19,682 nt of DNA from Microbacteriaceae bacterium (GTDB lineage Bacteria > Actinomycetota > Actinomycetes > Actinomycetales > Microbacteriaceae): assembly GCA_023254555.1 (NCBI GenBank), contig JALRLI010000011.1, forward strand, positions 1 to 19,682, in the 5' to 3' direction. Under the pieces are notes generated by a model. The model searched no databases. It was not told the DNA's origin and saw nothing but the letters and a program-made list of their open reading frames with translations. The position numbers were made by a program, and so were the translations under genes. The stretch's first letter is position 1, and every line of letters begins with the position of its first letter. This document shows, in pieces, positions 1 through 7,607 of the stretch.

Positions 1-115
1 ATTTCGGTTCTGCCAATTCTCTGGCTCCTCGCACCCTGAAAGAATGTCGAGTTTGGCCAAAAAAAATTCCTTGCCGACGCACACTGCAATAAAATTTGGA
101 TGTATAGTTTTTCTC

Positions 116-153
116 AGGCCTCCGACACCTGCCCCCCAATGTGCCGGAGGCCT
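116..153 (+). terminator. Intrinsic-terminator-like hairpin upstream of the beta-CASP gene
   Basis: A 13-position stem with one A/C mismatch (117-128 against 141-152, plus an outer A-T pair) closes a 12-base loop containing CCCCCC. It is followed on the plus strand by TCTTTCG, a modest T-rich tail. It most likely ends transcription of a plus-strand gene lying left of the window, since the beta-CASP start is only 39 bases further on. The minus strand has no T-run after the stem. Bases 1-115 hold no gene I can support. Confidence 0.6.
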
Positions 154-191
154 CTTTCGTGCCTCGTGTCCGGTGCGGCTAGGCTCAGAGT

Positions 192-1568
192 ATGAAGCAG
201 CCCGACAAAACCCTGCAATTTCTAGGCGCAACCGGCACTGTCACCGGCTCTCGATACCTGATTGAGGCCGGAGGTAAACGAATTCTGGTCGACTGTGGCA
301 TGTTTCAGGGCTACAAAACGCTTCGCGAGCGAAATCGACAGGGTTTCGCCGTGCCGCCAGACACAATTGACACCGTGTTGTTGACGCACGCGCACCTTGA
401 CCACTCAGGCTACCTGCCCGCCCTCGTGCGAGATGGTTTTCGAGGCAACATCCTCGCCTCACTCGGCACAGCAGAACTGTGTTCGTTGATTCTGCCTGAC
501 AGTGCCCACCTGCTCGAAGAGGAGGCTGCGCATGCAAAGAAACACAAGTACTCGAAGCATGAGCATCCCAAACCCATATATACAGCGGAGGATGCCGACA
601 GAGCGCTGACCCAATTTCGCACGGTGAAGTTCGACGAAAATATCACGGTTTCGGATGGCATCACCGCCACATTTAGCCATGCCGGTCACATTCTTGGCGC
701 GAGTCAACTGCATATCGATATCCACGGCACGAGCATCCACTTCACCGGTGATTTGGGCCGTCAGGATGACGCGCTGATGAACCCTCCAGCACCTTATGAG
801 GGTTCAGACGTACTCGTTGCCGAGTCGACGTACGGTGACCGCAGCCATCCCGAGATTGACGGCGAGGCTGAGCTTGCCGGGCCACTGCGCAGAGTTCTCG
901 ACAGAGGCGGAGTTGTAGTCATACCGGCCTTTGCCGTCGGCCGAACTCAATCGCTGCTGCTACACATTTCGCGCTTGATGAAGTCTGGCGCGATTCCGCA
1001 TGTGCCCGTGTACGTCAACTCCCCTATGGCAATGAACGCGAGCGGGATGTACCGCAGCCATCAGGAGGAACATCGAATCGCGAACGATGAGTTCGACTTG
1101 ATGTACGAGTTCGCGACGATGGTTTCAAGCGTTGAAGAGTCAATAGCGCTGAATGAACGCCGTGAGCCGATGATTATCATTTCAGCGAGTGGCATGATGA
1201 CCGGTGGCCGAGTGCTGCACCACGTCAAAGCGTTTGGTACCAGCCCCAAGAACGCAATCCTGCTGTCTGGCTACCAGGCGGGTGGCACGCGTGGCTCGCT
1301 GTTGGCTAGCGGGGCTGAGACGCTTCGCATTTTCGGTGAGGACGTGCCTATTAGAGCCGAGGTAATCCAGCTTGACAGCCTCTCGAGTCACGCAGATGCA
1401 GATCAGATGCTCGATTGGATGCGCACCGCACCCAAGCCGCCCCGCATCACGTACATCACCCATGGCGAACCGCTCTCGTCTGACCGACTGCGGTTCAGAG
1501 TGCAAGATGAACTGAAGTGGAACGTCAAGGTTCCTCGAGACGGGCAGACTGTCGATCTCGATCGTTAG
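192..1568 (+). CDS. Beta-CASP metallo-beta-lactamase-fold RNase-like protein
   Basis: This 458-residue protein has the full MBL plus beta-CASP architecture of CPSF73-like and RNase J-like nucleases. Visible motifs are HAHLDH at residues 66-71 (zinc motif 2), the histidines of SHAGHILGA near 163-166 (motif 3), GDLGR with D187 (motif 4), then beta-CASP motif A at E211 (ESTYGDR), the GRVLHH histidines near 343-344, SLSSHAD with H400, and a final THGE near 424. All expected metal ligands are present, so it is probably an active cytoplasmic metal-dependent RNase. It is the stand-alone type often labelled 'MBL fold hydrolase, RNA specificity factor', and lacks the extra C-terminal domain of RNase J. 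The ATG at 192 has only a weak Shine-Dalgarno, but the conserved N-terminal strand LQFLGATGTVTGS begins right after it. Its stop overlaps the convergent surface-protein stop by four bases (TTAG). The RNA target cannot be read from sequence. Confidence 0.93.
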   Translation: MKQPDKTLQFLGATGTVTGSRYLIEAGGKRILVDCGMFQGYKTLRERNRQGFAVPPDTIDTVLLTHAHLDHSGYLPALVRDGFRGNILASLGTAELCSLILPDSAHLLEEEAAHAKKHKYSKHEHPKPIYTAEDADRALTQFRTVKFDENITVSDGITATFSHAGHILGASQLHIDIHGTSIHFTGDLGRQDDALMNPPAPYEGSDVLVAESTYGDRSHPEIDGEAELAGPLRRVLDRGGVVVIPAFAVGRTQSLLLHISRLMKSGAIPHVPVYVNSPMAMNASGMYRSHQEEHRIANDEFDLMYEFATMVSSVEESIALNERREPMIIISASGMMTGGRVLHHVKAFGTSPKNAILLSGYQAGGTRGSLLASGAETLRIFGEDVPIRAEVIQLDSLSSHADADQMLDWMRTAPKPPRITYITHGEPLSSDRLRFRVQDELKWNVKVPRDGQTVDLDR

Positions 1569-3220
1569 GCGGAAATCCTTCGGCGGTGAGCGAGAGCAAG
1601 CACTACCGCACCGCCAGCCATGAGGACCGCAGCGAGGCCGACGAACGGTGCTGCGTTTGAGCCAGTGTCTGCAAGACGCGGGTCTGTGTTTGTCTGTCCA
1701 ATGAATGTGCCACCGGGGCCGACCTCAAAGTAGCGAATGATTTTTTCACCGTCGGTGCTCTCGTACACCACCTCGTAGATTCCTTCGGGTACATCTTGTG
1801 GCAACACTGTTGTGCCGTAGATGTCGCCATTTGATGGAGTACATCCGGCATCAATCTCGTAGGGAGTGCCAGTGGGGTTCAGCGGCGTCACCATGATTGT
1901 CCAAGCGGTACCTGGGTTCGTGGTGGGATTGCAGTTTGGGTCGTAAGGCTGATCAGGAATCACATAATCAACCTCACCGCCGCCGATTGGATCGCCCGGC
2001 TCTACATCAATGTTGATTGGTGCGTCTGGTGGCACAACAGGGAGAGGCTGCCAGACTGCATAGAACACGGTATTTGCCACAATGCTCGTGAGCGTTCCCG
2101 GCTCGTAAAAGACGCCATTGCCGTTGGCTAGGGTGTTCCAACCGACGAAGCTGTAGCCATCTCGGTAGAGCGGTACCTGAGCCGAGTTACCTGAAACCTG
2201 ATACTGCGCTCCGGCATTCACCGTTGCGGTCACAGGAACATTGCCCCCGGTGTTCTGGTTGCCATCGTAGGTAACTGTGGTCTGGAGATTTTGCCAAATG
2301 GCGTAAAGGGTTACGTCAGTGGTCGGGCGGATGGTGTCGGGATTGCTGTAGCTCACTCCGCTGCCATCAGCTTGTGTATTCCAAGCAACAAAGGTGTAGT
2401 TTGTTGGAGGCGTGAAGGTGGATGCGGCGACCGTATGCGCAGTTCCACTGTTCGCCGTTGAGCTCGCCGTGGCGCCACCGCCACCGGTAGCCCCGCCAGA
2501 GTTCAGAGCGTAACTCACCGTGTACTGAACTACCGGCGGAGTGACAGCGGGCGCCTCAGTACCACCCCAGCTGGCTGAACCAAACGATACTTGGAAGAGA
2601 GCAGAGCCGCCAACACCAGCTCCCAGCGTGAAATCGATTGAGCTGACGGCGTCGTACTTCACCTGTGCCCAGAATCTGGTGTCATCATCGGTCGAGCCAA
2701 CGCCATTCATCTCGGCGAACTTGTAGGCGCCCGCAGTGCTCGTAACAGCGAGCTGCGAATTATTCGAGAGTGTGTAGGAGCTCGGACCGGTGAACTGCAC
2801 ATACTGCCTCGCATCGATGTCACCGACGTTCGCGGAAAAGTTCTGCATGATCACAGGATCGCGAGTTCCGGCTGCAACGAACTCCACGCGATACGTTGCA
2901 GAACCACCGCCAGCGCCGATTTGTTCGTTGTTCCAGAGCTGCCAGTTGTTCACGGTGCTTACCCGGTCAACGTTACTGATAGTGGTGTTCGTAATTGCGG
3001 TGACGCTGACGATTGCATCAACCCCGGTGAAGACGTTTGCGTAGCGGGTACTGAAGCCCACAGGTGCATTTTGGCCTATCTTGACCGTGTTGTTGAACTG
3101 CAGATTTTGATTTGCAGCATCGACATTCGTGGTCGCAGCGTGAGCAGTAGTTACGAATCCAAAAACGATAAGTACCAAAGCTGCGAACAGGGCCACAAGT
3201 TTGGTAACCAAGAATTTCAC
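1565..3220 (-). CDS. Secreted wall-anchored protein with two InlB-type (Listeria-Bacteroides) repeats and an LADTG sortase signal
   Basis: This 551-residue protein has a Sec signal peptide (residues 1-28, cleavage after AHA). An N-terminal beta-rich domain of unknown function spans about 30-220. Two InlB/Flg_new-type repeats follow at about 232-310 and 313-391, each with the NYTFVAWNT or GYSFVGWNT core and ending YAIWQ or YAVWQ. An extracellular domain covers about 400-505 and has two cysteines (430 and 460) that could pair. The C-terminus is a sorting signal: LADTG at 516-520, a hydrophobic helix at about 524-543 and the basic tail HRRR. LAxTG fits class E sortases of Actinobacteria. The repeats suggest binding or adhesion outside the cell; the ligand is unknown. 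The start is a GTG with GGAG close upstream. Palindromes precede it (see 3249-3274). Confidence 0.9.
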   Translation of the reverse strand: MKFLVTKLVALFAALVLIVFGFVTTAHAATTNVDAANQNLQFNNTVKIGQNAPVGFSTRYANVFTGVDAIVSVTAITNTTISNVDRVSTVNNWQLWNNEQIGAGGGSATYRVEFVAAGTRDPVIMQNFSANVGDIDARQYVQFTGPSSYTLSNNSQLAVTSTAGAYKFAEMNGVGSTDDDTRFWAQVKYDAVSSIDFTLGAGVGGSALFQVSFGSASWGGTEAPAVTPPVVQYTVSYALNSGGATGGGGATASSTANSGTAHTVAASTFTPPTNYTFVAWNTQADGSGVSYSNPDTIRPTTDVTLYAIWQNLQTTVTYDGNQNTGGNVPVTATVNAGAQYQVSGNSAQVPLYRDGYSFVGWNTLANGNGVFYEPGTLTSIVANTVFYAVWQPLPVVPPDAPINIDVEPGDPIGGGEVDYVIPDQPYDPNCNPTTNPGTAWTIMVTPLNPTGTPYEIDAGCTPSNGDIYGTTVLPQDVPEGIYEVVYESTDGEKIIRYFEVGPGGTFIGQTNTDPRLADTGSNAAPFVGLAAVLMAGGAVVLALAHRRRISA

Positions 3221-3248
3221 GGCTCTCCGATCGCGAATGGCATTGAAT

Positions 3249-3274
3249 TAAATCGATTTAGATTCTTGTCTAAA
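3249..3274. promoter_or_regulatory. Overlapping palindromes upstream of the InlB-repeat protein
   Basis: TAAATCGATTTA (3249-3260) is a perfect 12-base palindrome. It overlaps a second inverted repeat with arms TTTAGA (3257-3262) and TCTAAA (3269-3274) separated by six bases. Together they sit 29-54 bases upstream of the minus-strand GTG start, where a promoter or operator would lie. This is an AT-rich island in a GC-rich segment. No regulator can be assigned. The rest of the 275-base gap to 3495 holds no gene that I can support, although a weak AGAGAG/CTCTCT stem lies near 3356-3402. Confidence 0.4.
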
Positions 3275-3443
3275 GCCTAGCGAATACCGCCGTACTTTGG
3301 TTAGCGTGCTAGACCCGTTACACATGAATGTCAGAGGTTGTCTCTACCGTGAATTCCAGAGAGAGGGCGGTCTGACTGTTGAGTCGAAGACTCTCTTGGG
3401 GGGACATTCTTCGCAAGACCGCTCGTGGCCGGCCTCTCTCGCC

Positions 3444-3462
3444 ATGCACAATTGCGGTGCAT
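3444..3462 (+). promoter_or_regulatory. Inverted repeat at the putative SRPBCC-gene promoter
   Basis: ATGCAC (3444-3449) and GTGCAT (3457-3462) form a perfect 6-base inverted repeat with a 7-base spacer. A -10-like CATAAT (3460-3465) overlaps its right arm, 31 bases before the GTG start at 3496. I could not find a convincing -35 box, so the promoter assignment is tentative. The placement suits a repressor or activator site for the small SRPBCC gene. Confidence 0.3.
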
Positions 3463-3495
3463 AATTGGTGTACTCAGCTCGATAGGAGGATGCGC

Positions 3496-3969
3496 GTGAA
3501 AATTCAACTCCGTGAAACGTTGCCTGCGAGCGCAGACGAAGTGTGGAATGCAATTAGATCTCCACGTCTATTCGCCGAGGTGAGTAGCCCGCTGCTCGGC
3601 ATGTATTCGTGCGAACCCAGCGGCGCGCCCGAGCGATGGCTCGGCGATGGGCCACACCGAATAGAAGTTCGGCTCTTCAAGCTTGTGAAGCTCGGAACGC
3701 AAACAATTGATATTTCGTTCGAAACTCGAGGCGATAACACGCGCATCATGACCGATGCGGGCATCCCTCAATCGGGCGCACTTACCGCCATCAAAACTTG
3801 GCGACACCGGATGGCCGTCACGCCACTCCCCAGCGGTGACACGCTGTATCGTGACCGTCTCGATTTCACCGCTGGAATTCTCACGCCGATTATCTGGTTG
3901 AGCCTCTGGTGCTTCTGGCAGTGGCGAGGCTACAAGCTAAAGTCTCTGCTCAGAGCTGGTCGGAGCTAG
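3496..3969 (+). CDS. Small SRPBCC (START/polyketide-cyclase-like) protein
   Basis: The open frame can be read from 3379, but a strong AGGAGG at 3484-3489 sits six bases before the GTG at 3496, so I place the start there (157 residues). The N-terminus MKIQLRETLPASADEVWNAI is typical of SRPBCC ligand-binding folds, in which a strand is followed by the 'ADEVW' helix. The middle has alternating strands (IDISFETRGDNTRIMT, MAVTPLPSGDTLYRDRLDF). The C-terminal stretch GILTPIIWLSLWCFWQWRGYKLK is hydrophobic and tryptophan-rich, and could be the long C-terminal helix or a membrane association. The bound ligand is unknown. Its last 33 bases overlap the 3' end of the convergent EamA gene, so the two C-termini are encoded on opposite strands of the same DNA. 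Confidence 0.8.
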   Translation: MKIQLRETLPASADEVWNAIRSPRLFAEVSSPLLGMYSCEPSGAPERWLGDGPHRIEVRLFKLVKLGTQTIDISFETRGDNTRIMTDAGIPQSGALTAIKTWRHRMAVTPLPSGDTLYRDRLDFTAGILTPIIWLSLWCFWQWRGYKLKSLLRAGRS

Positions 3970-4899
3970 CTCCGCGCTCGCCAAGGTGAGGTCTGCGGGG
4001 TGTTGCTGTTTTCTTGCGGTTTGCGCCGCGATAATTCCAACAACGACGAGGCTCACGCCGATCAGTTGCGTAAAGGTGAGCACTTCTTGTAGCCAGAGCC
4101 AGCCGAACAAAAACGAGAAGGCCACCTCACCCGTTGAGAGAATTCCGGCAGGTGTCGCCTTGAGATGCTTAATGGCGAGGTAGGAGAACACATAGGGCGT
4201 AAAGGTGCCGAGAACGCCCGACCAGATTGTCGGAATCCAGAGCGGCACAAACACATCGCTGAGAGCGCCTCCCAGCGAATGAACTTCTGCCATAAGTGAC
4301 CAATCAAATGACCACGGCGCTGCAGGAATGCACCAAATTGCCGCACCGATCAACATCGACCAGAACAACACGCTCATCACCGAGGCGTTTACGAGCATCC
4401 GCTCGCCGAGCAGAAAGTATGTTGCCAATGTAATTGCTGCGGTAGCGCCGGCGATAATTCCGATTGGATTCAATGATCCATTGCCGATGTTCGCAACCAC
4501 CACAAGCCCTACAACGACGAGACCTAAACCGACCCAGAGTCTTGGCCTGCTTGGTTCTTTGAAAATTACCGTCGCGAAAACTGCCACGAGAACCACCCCG
4601 CAGTACTCGAAAAGCAACGCGATTCCAACGGGGAGGTTCTTAATTGCGATCGCGAAGGCGAGCTGAAGTCCTGCCACACCAAAGACGCCGACGGCCAGCA
4701 TGCCGAGGATCTGTTTTCGCGAAAGTCGAAACCCGCGACGGTCGAAAATCAAAAGCGCAATAGCGGCAAGTGCGAATGTGATGACCTCGCGCATGAACGA
4801 AAGCTGGATAGGGGTGGCTCCGCCAAGCATCACGACTTTGGCAACCGGCCCATTCAAACCGAAGAGAATGATCGCCACCACGCCGTAGAGGTAACCCAC
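3937..4899 (-). CDS. EamA/DMT-family transporter (second of a tandem pair)
   Basis: This 320-residue protein has about ten hydrophobic helices in two EamA halves (about 1-135 and 145-290). It shows the usual family features: an N-terminal helix rich in G and F, a basic loop RPRLWVGLGLVVVGL at the end of the first half, and LWLQEVLTFTQLIGVSLVVVGI near the end. DMT proteins of this type are inner-membrane metabolite exporters or importers (amino acids, nucleobases, amines); the substrate cannot be read from sequence. The GTG start at 4899 has AGGAG six bases upstream, overlapping the stop of the preceding transporter gene. It is the last gene of a pucR-DMT-DMT operon. The C-terminal tail (about 30 residues, Q-, A- and S-rich) is variable and overlaps the SRPBCC gene. 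Confidence 0.88.
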   Translation of the reverse strand: MGYLYGVVAIILFGLNGPVAKVVMLGGATPIQLSFMREVITFALAAIALLIFDRRGFRLSRKQILGMLAVGVFGVAGLQLAFAIAIKNLPVGIALLFEYCGVVLVAVFATVIFKEPSRPRLWVGLGLVVVGLVVVANIGNGSLNPIGIIAGATAAITLATYFLLGERMLVNASVMSVLFWSMLIGAAIWCIPAAPWSFDWSLMAEVHSLGGALSDVFVPLWIPTIWSGVLGTFTPYVFSYLAIKHLKATPAGILSTGEVAFSFLFGWLWLQEVLTFTQLIGVSLVVVGIIAAQTARKQQHPADLTLASAELAPTSSEQRL

Positions 4900-4908
4900 T
4901 CTTCGCTC

Positions 4909-5821
4909 CTACGCCACTGCGAGTGTCGCTGCCGCGGCAATCGCTAAACCAAGGCCGATGTATTGCAGAGTAGCGATTCGCTCCTTGAGAATGAGTGCCG
5001 CCAGCAAAATGGTTGAGGCAGGGTATAGCCCCGCCAGAACCGATACGACGCTCAGGCTGCCGCTCAAGAATCCGAACAGAATCATGATGTTACCGATGGC
5101 GTCGATCACCCCGCCGACCATTGCTGAGGGCAGGCCTTTGCGCCAGTTGAGCGCCCCGGTGTCACCCACTGCCACATCTGCTCGAGGCTTACCCAGGTGA
5201 CCCCATTTACCCCTCTTGTGCATCCAGTGAACCAAGGATGCCGCGGCCACAGCAACACCGAGGCTCGCTGTTTGGGTAATTCGATTCGCAATCAGCGGCA
5301 GTATTCCGGCCTCGTCTGGCGCCTCATTAATCAAGATCATGAAAATGCCGATCAGCATGCCGGCGAGTACCGCGAAGGTGAGACCCCGAGCGCTTGGCCG
5401 AACTGCGTTTTGGTCAGGTGCAAAGCCGATCATCCAAACTGCAACCAGTGCAACTGCGAGCGCAATGTAGGCCAAGGGAGAGAGCGTGTTGCCGACTGCG
5501 AAATCCCAGATAACCGGAACCACAGCGGCCACCAACGCTCCGATTGGCGAGAGGATGCTCATGGGGCCAATTGCCAAGCTCGCATAGAGAAAGATAATTG
5601 CGAGCATTCCGCTCACCCCGGACAGTGCCCCCCCAGTAAATCGCCTCTACTGACCAGGCGCCGCCGGTCAGCGCGAACCCCACAATCATGGTCAGAAGAC
5701 CCAGTGTCGCCGCTATCCAAGAAGTGCGAAGCGACCCCATGAATTTCGCGGCGATGCCTCCGAGGTAGTCAGCCGCACCGAAGAAGATAGCGCCTGAAAC
5801 TCCGAACAGTACTGAAAGCAT
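4909..5821 (-). pseudogene. EamA/DMT-family transporter split by a +1 frameshift in a G7 run
   Basis: Two frames encode one EamA protein. The N-terminal part runs from the ATG at 5821 (MLSVLFGVSGAIFFGAADYL) to EAIYWG. The rest runs from GALSGVSGMLAIIFLYASLA to the stop at 4909. They join at seven consecutive C on the plus strand (5628-5634; G7 in the coding strand). Removing one G gives the continuous reading YWGALSGVSGMLAIIF and a protein of about 303 residues, normal for the family. As written, the first frame continues as nonsense to 5414. The ATG overlaps the upstream pucR stop (TGATG), implying translational coupling. The locus is a real decaying gene, a slippage-prone phase switch, or a sequencing error in the homopolymer; the sequence alone does not decide. 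The substrate is unknown, and the gene is likely co-expressed with the EamA gene downstream. Confidence 0.85.
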
Positions 5822-7461
5822 CACTCCAGCTTATTGGCTTGCAAAGCCGCATACTGCAACGCCAAAAAGAGTGCGGCGAGCGTTTCGCCGTCGGAGAGGT
5901 CGACTCCGAGCACCTCTTCGATCAGAGAGATTCGCTGGTAGAACACCGATCGAGAAAGCTGTGCGGCCTCAGCACCACGGGAACGATTTGCCGGAAATCG
6001 AACGTAGGCGGAGAGAACCTCAACAAGGTCTGCTTTATGCTCGCGGTCGTATTCAAACAGGGGCGCGAGCACATCTCTCGTGAATCGCTCAATTCGCGGA
6101 TCTGTCTTCAGCTGCGCAACCAACAACGCGAGCGGTTGGCGCTCAGCGAATGCCACTCGCAATGAGTCAGCGACGACTTCGAAGTGCAACTTCGCTTGAT
6201 TCTGAAGGGTTTCAATCGATTCAATGAGTTCTAAGGGCCGCTGGGTCGGTCTACCAAACACCACTTCTAACTGGGGCAGCAGAGCGGAGGCGTTTGAAGA
6301 CTTCAGCTGCAAGACGAGCGCTTCTGCAACATTTTCGGTAGCACTGTCAGAGTTGACCGGCAGCGTGAGCAGTCCAAAAATGCGGTTATTCTGTGGGACT
6401 GGAAAATGCGTCAAAACGCGAGCATCCCTCGCAGTTGCCACTTGGGCCAGTGCGTCAAGAATTACTGAAAGCGAGTGAGTGTCGAGTGTATGAACGGCGG
6501 CATCTACTCGAATCTCGAACGCGACAACAAGGCTTTTCTCGAGGTCCAGACCTCGAGCACGAAGCTGAGCCGTTACTTCGTTCTCATCCCTGAACTCTCG
6601 ACTTATCAGCGACTCAATTAGCTTCTTCGCATCGATGCCTAACCATCGCTCTGCTCGATCGTAGGGGTCTGCGAGTCGACCAAGGGCGAGGGCTACGGCG
6701 CCCAACTCAAGAACGCTGCGGCGCCCGGCTAAGTGAGGTGCGCCGGGTAGCGCTACCAGTTGCCCCCAACGAGAACCCCGAGCCTCAACCCACACGTTGA
6801 TTGCCCCCTCCGGCAGTTCTTCCTCTGAGGTGCGTGGCCAGTTGCTGAGTATTTCAGGGTTGTCTCGCTCGGAGCCCGCTTTGGCCCAGCTGATGACTTC
6901 GCCCTGCATGTTTTCGAGGATGACGGGGCTTTCTAGTTCTGCCGCAAGCTGCTCGATTACGTAATCAACCGGAGCTTCTTGCAGGCCCAGCTGTGTCAGC
7001 ATCGCTTGCACCTCATCGCGAGCGGCTAATGCCGCTGTCTGTTCAGCGAGAATTGCGCGATGTACCTGTTCTGTTACTCGAACGAACGGGGTTTCGTTAT
7101 GAAGCACAACCAGTGGCACGCGTCGTTGTTCGCACAGCGCGACGACTTGATCGGGCACAGTTGTGAAACGGGTGCCGAGCTCAAGAAAAATTGCGGCCAC
7201 GTTTGCCTGCAGCAAATCATTGAGCTCTGCGAGGAGTGAAGGTAAGTCATTAGGCCAACCGGCGCCTGTGGTGAGCAGCAGCTCGCCACCTGTCAACACC
7301 GAAGCCACTCCGGTACCCGCAGCGACGTGCACCCAGCGCACATTTCGGTCGAGATGGTCAGCCGAGGCAATGATTTCGGGGAATCCGTGTTGAACGGAGG
7401 CCATCTCAAGAACATCGCTCACCATGACGAGTGCGCGATCGTTGTCGGTAGCGTGCAGCAA
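5821..7461 (-). CDS. PucR-family transcriptional regulator
   Basis: The protein has the three-part PucR layout: an N-terminal PucR ligand-sensing domain (starting LVMVSDVLEMASVQ, then LDRNVRWVHVA and LTGGELLLTTG), a central GGDEF-like/CdaR-type region, and a C-terminal HTH_30 helix-turn-helix (AAQLSRSVFYQRISLIEEVLGVDL). The open frame reaches an ATG at 7479. However, AGGAGG lies just downstream of it (7472-7467 on the minus strand), five bases before a TTG at 7461. I therefore place the start at the TTG (546 residues) and treat the ATG as part of the 5' leader, inside a palindrome. PucR proteins are mostly activators of nitrogen-compound catabolism. Divergent placement against the dehydrogenase/aminotransferase pair makes those genes the likely targets. 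Two transporters follow in the same operon. The alternative is the ATG start, giving six extra residues. Confidence 0.88.
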   Translation of the reverse strand: MLHATDNDRALVMVSDVLEMASVQHGFPEIIASADHLDRNVRWVHVAAGTGVASVLTGGELLLTTGAGWPNDLPSLLAELNDLLQANVAAIFLELGTRFTTVPDQVVALCEQRRVPLVVLHNETPFVRVTEQVHRAILAEQTAALAARDEVQAMLTQLGLQEAPVDYVIEQLAAELESPVILENMQGEVISWAKAGSERDNPEILSNWPRTSEEELPEGAINVWVEARGSRWGQLVALPGAPHLAGRRSVLELGAVALALGRLADPYDRAERWLGIDAKKLIESLISREFRDENEVTAQLRARGLDLEKSLVVAFEIRVDAAVHTLDTHSLSVILDALAQVATARDARVLTHFPVPQNNRIFGLLTLPVNSDSATENVAEALVLQLKSSNASALLPQLEVVFGRPTQRPLELIESIETLQNQAKLHFEVVADSLRVAFAERQPLALLVAQLKTDPRIERFTRDVLAPLFEYDREHKADLVEVLSAYVRFPANRSRGAEAAQLSRSVFYQRISLIEEVLGVDLSDGETLAALFLALQYAALQANKLE

Positions 7462-7476
7462 GCCAACCTCCTGAGT

Positions 7477-7491
7477 CATACAATTTGTATG
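7477..7491. promoter_or_regulatory. Perfect 15-base palindrome at the pucR 5' end (operator candidate)
   Basis: CATACAATTTGTATG has 7-base perfect arms around a central T. It lies immediately downstream of a minus-strand -10-like TATAAA (7499-7494), so it would cover the pucR transcription start, and it contains the alternative ATG. It is a good candidate for autoregulation, or for control by another regulator acting on the divergent mmsA operon. Its core ACAATTTGT recurs, reverse-complemented, at the TetR gene (11870-11878). Confidence 0.55.
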
Positions 7492-7544
7492 ATTTTATAG
7501 CTATTTGCTACTCATTGCGGCTGGCGAGCGTCGAATGCTTCCAC

Positions 7545-7550
7545 GATAAT
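7545..7550 (+). promoter_or_regulatory. Candidate -10 box for the mmsA-aminotransferase operon
   Basis: GATAAT matches five of six bases of the -10 consensus and lies within ATAATTAT-rich DNA, 58 bases before the mmsA start. Only a weak -35 (TGGCGA at 7522-7527, 17-base spacer) is visible, which would fit a promoter that depends on an activator such as PucR. This is assigned from position and consensus only. Confidence 0.3.
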
Positions 7551-7607
7551 TATGAAATCAAGGCTTTTCACAGGCAAACACTTTGTTCGAATTATTCAGG
7601 AGTTCGT

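Noticed and set aside
44..265. A 73-codon open frame at the left edge
   Set aside because: It runs through the terminator hairpin and into the beta-CASP gene in another frame, has no ribosome-binding site and no recognisable protein character.
3379..3495. N-terminal extension of the SRPBCC protein from an ATG at 3379
   Set aside because: The extension crosses the inverted repeat and putative promoter and does not resemble the family; AGGAGG sits at the right distance from the GTG at 3496.
5628..5634. Programmed ribosomal frameshifting in the EamA gene
   Set aside because: I see no stop codon or stimulatory structure at the G7 run of the kind used by known +1 sites, so mutation, slippage or sequencing error is more economical.
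7485..7607. N-terminal extension of the dehydrogenase from 7485
   Set aside because: It covers the divergent promoter region and operator, while AGGAG and the normal MmsA N-terminus support the ATG at 7608.
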